A DNA stretch of 54,346 nucleotides from a bacterium (lineage in GTDB: Bacteria; SAR324; XYD2-FULL-50-16): contig JAJRZQ010000008.1 of NCBI GenBank assembly GCA_024275165.1, positions 1 through 54,346 on the forward strand, read 5' to 3'. How positions within the stretch are numbered: position 1 is the first letter of the stretch; every line of letters starts with the position of its first letter. Under the pieces are notes generated by a model. It was given only the letters and a program-made list of their open reading frames with translations, was not told the origin of the DNA and did no database searches. A program made the position numbers and the translations under genes. Shown here in pieces: positions 54,078-54,346 of this stretch.

Positions 54078-54165
54078 GGAGGGTTGGCCGAGCGGTTGAA
54101 GGCAACGGTCTTGAAAACCGTCGAGTGTTAAAGCTCCGTGGGTTCGAATCCCACACCCTCTTCCA
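54078..54165 (+). tRNA. tRNA-Ser (anticodon UGA)
   Basis: An 88-base tRNA with a class II long variable arm. The D-arm TGGCCGAGCGGTTGAAGGCA, anticodon loop CTTGAAA (anticodon TGA) and T-arm GTGGGTTCGAATCCCAC are all normal, and CCA is encoded. The acceptor end is odd: G1 faces U72 as a wobble and the discriminator is U73, whereas bacterial tRNA-Ser usually has C72 and G73. Confidence 0.93.
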
Positions 54166-54183
54166 AAAAAGTCCCCAATTGTC

Positions 54184-54273
54184 GGAGAGATGCCAGAGAG
54201 GCCGAATGGGGCAGATTGCTAATCTGTTGTTCTCGCAAGGGAACCCGGGGTTCGAATCCCCGTCTCTCCGCCA
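54184..54273 (+). tRNA. tRNA-Ser (anticodon GCU)
   Basis: A 90-base tRNA with a long variable arm. Acceptor GGAGAGA pairs with TCTCTCC, discriminator G and encoded CCA follow. The anticodon stem-loop GCAGA-TTGCTAA-TCTGT gives anticodon GCT. It lies 18 bases after the first tRNA-Ser and is probably cotranscribed with it. Confidence 0.93.
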
Positions 54274-54346
54274 GTATTTTTGTTTTCCGCCGGGAGCGCC
54301 ATCGGTTCGCATCCCCGTCTCTCCGCCAGTATTTTTGTTTTCCGCC
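54249..54346 (+). repeat. Direct repeat duplicating the 3' end of tRNA-Ser(GCU) at the window edge
   Basis: A 43-base unit at 54249-54291, made of the last 25 bases of the tRNA plus 18 downstream, recurs at 54304-54346 with one mismatch (T-loop A at 54255 becomes C at 54310). The window ends exactly at the end of the second copy. Such repeats mark integration sites of elements that use tRNA 3' ends, a decayed tandem tRNA copy, or an assembly break at a repeat. Confidence 0.85.

Overview
The window looks like chromosomal DNA of a diderm (Gram-negative) bacterium. Evidence is a partial type II secretion operon, lipoproteins with lipoboxes, a parvulin-type periplasmic chaperone, an outer-membrane barrel protein and an O-antigen-ligase-like protein. 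The mix (full isc operon, class I lysyl-tRNA synthetase, DUF3334/CheX-like protein, LppC-like protein, CASTOR/POLLUX-like channel protein) suggests a deltaproteobacteria-like or related deep lineage. I cannot assign a taxon from sequence alone. Gene density is high, with many ATGA-type stop/start overlaps. No CRISPR array, complete insertion sequence or prophage is visible.

Layout. 1-6.3 kb (minus): dnaE, ribBA, ribH, then an RNase E/G gene that runs off the left edge and carries an in-frame stop. 6.5-10.5 kb (plus): three envelope genes (secreted protein, SurA-like isomerase, LppC-like protein), followed by a structured intergenic stretch and a bidirectional terminator. 10.7-15.2 kb (minus): ispH, a lipoprotein, an outer-membrane protein and ahcY. 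15.2-20.2 kb (plus): the isc operon iscR-iscS-iscU-iscA-hscB-hscA, lacking fdx. 20.2-21.3 kb (minus): a TetR regulator followed by what looks like only the C-terminus of an ABC1/AarF kinase. 21.3-23.5 kb: an AT-rich, probably acquired stretch with a solitary PD-(D/E)XK restriction-like nuclease, then a small P-loop kinase. 23.6-27.6 kb: secA and an O-antigen-ligase-like gene. 27.8-29.9 kb: a tight DUF350 / zinc-ribbon / CheX-like operon. 30-33.2 kb (minus): gspG-H-I-J-K. 33.3-39.7 kb: secreted protein, ABC-F ATPase, CASTOR/POLLUX-like protein, TPR protein. 39.8-47.5 kb (plus): rsmH-ftsL-ftsI, an RDD/Coa1-like protein, lysS (class I), a metallo-beta-lactamase-fold hydrolase and mraY. 47.5-49.2 kb: a divergent sulfur pair (persulfide dioxygenase-like and rhodanese-rubrerythrin fusion) around a palindromic candidate operator. 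49.2-54.3 kb: an HD-GYP protein, two broken small genes, serS with an in-frame TAG, a cupin, a lipoprotein and two tRNA-Ser genes. The 3' end of the second tRNA is duplicated exactly up to the window edge.

The most unusual signal is a set of lesions in otherwise well-conserved genes: in-frame TAA in RNase E/G, TAG in serS and TGA in a small unknown gene, a Gly-to-Trp change in the HscA ATPase core, and several frameshifts in a HIT-family gene. The point lesions are all compatible with a G-to-T change on the coding strand. That may mean DNA damage or sequencing error, or real decay. No whole previously undescribed system is obvious. The best candidates for new biology are the sulfur pair, the DUF350/zinc/CheX-like operon and the solitary nuclease with its upstream hairpin.
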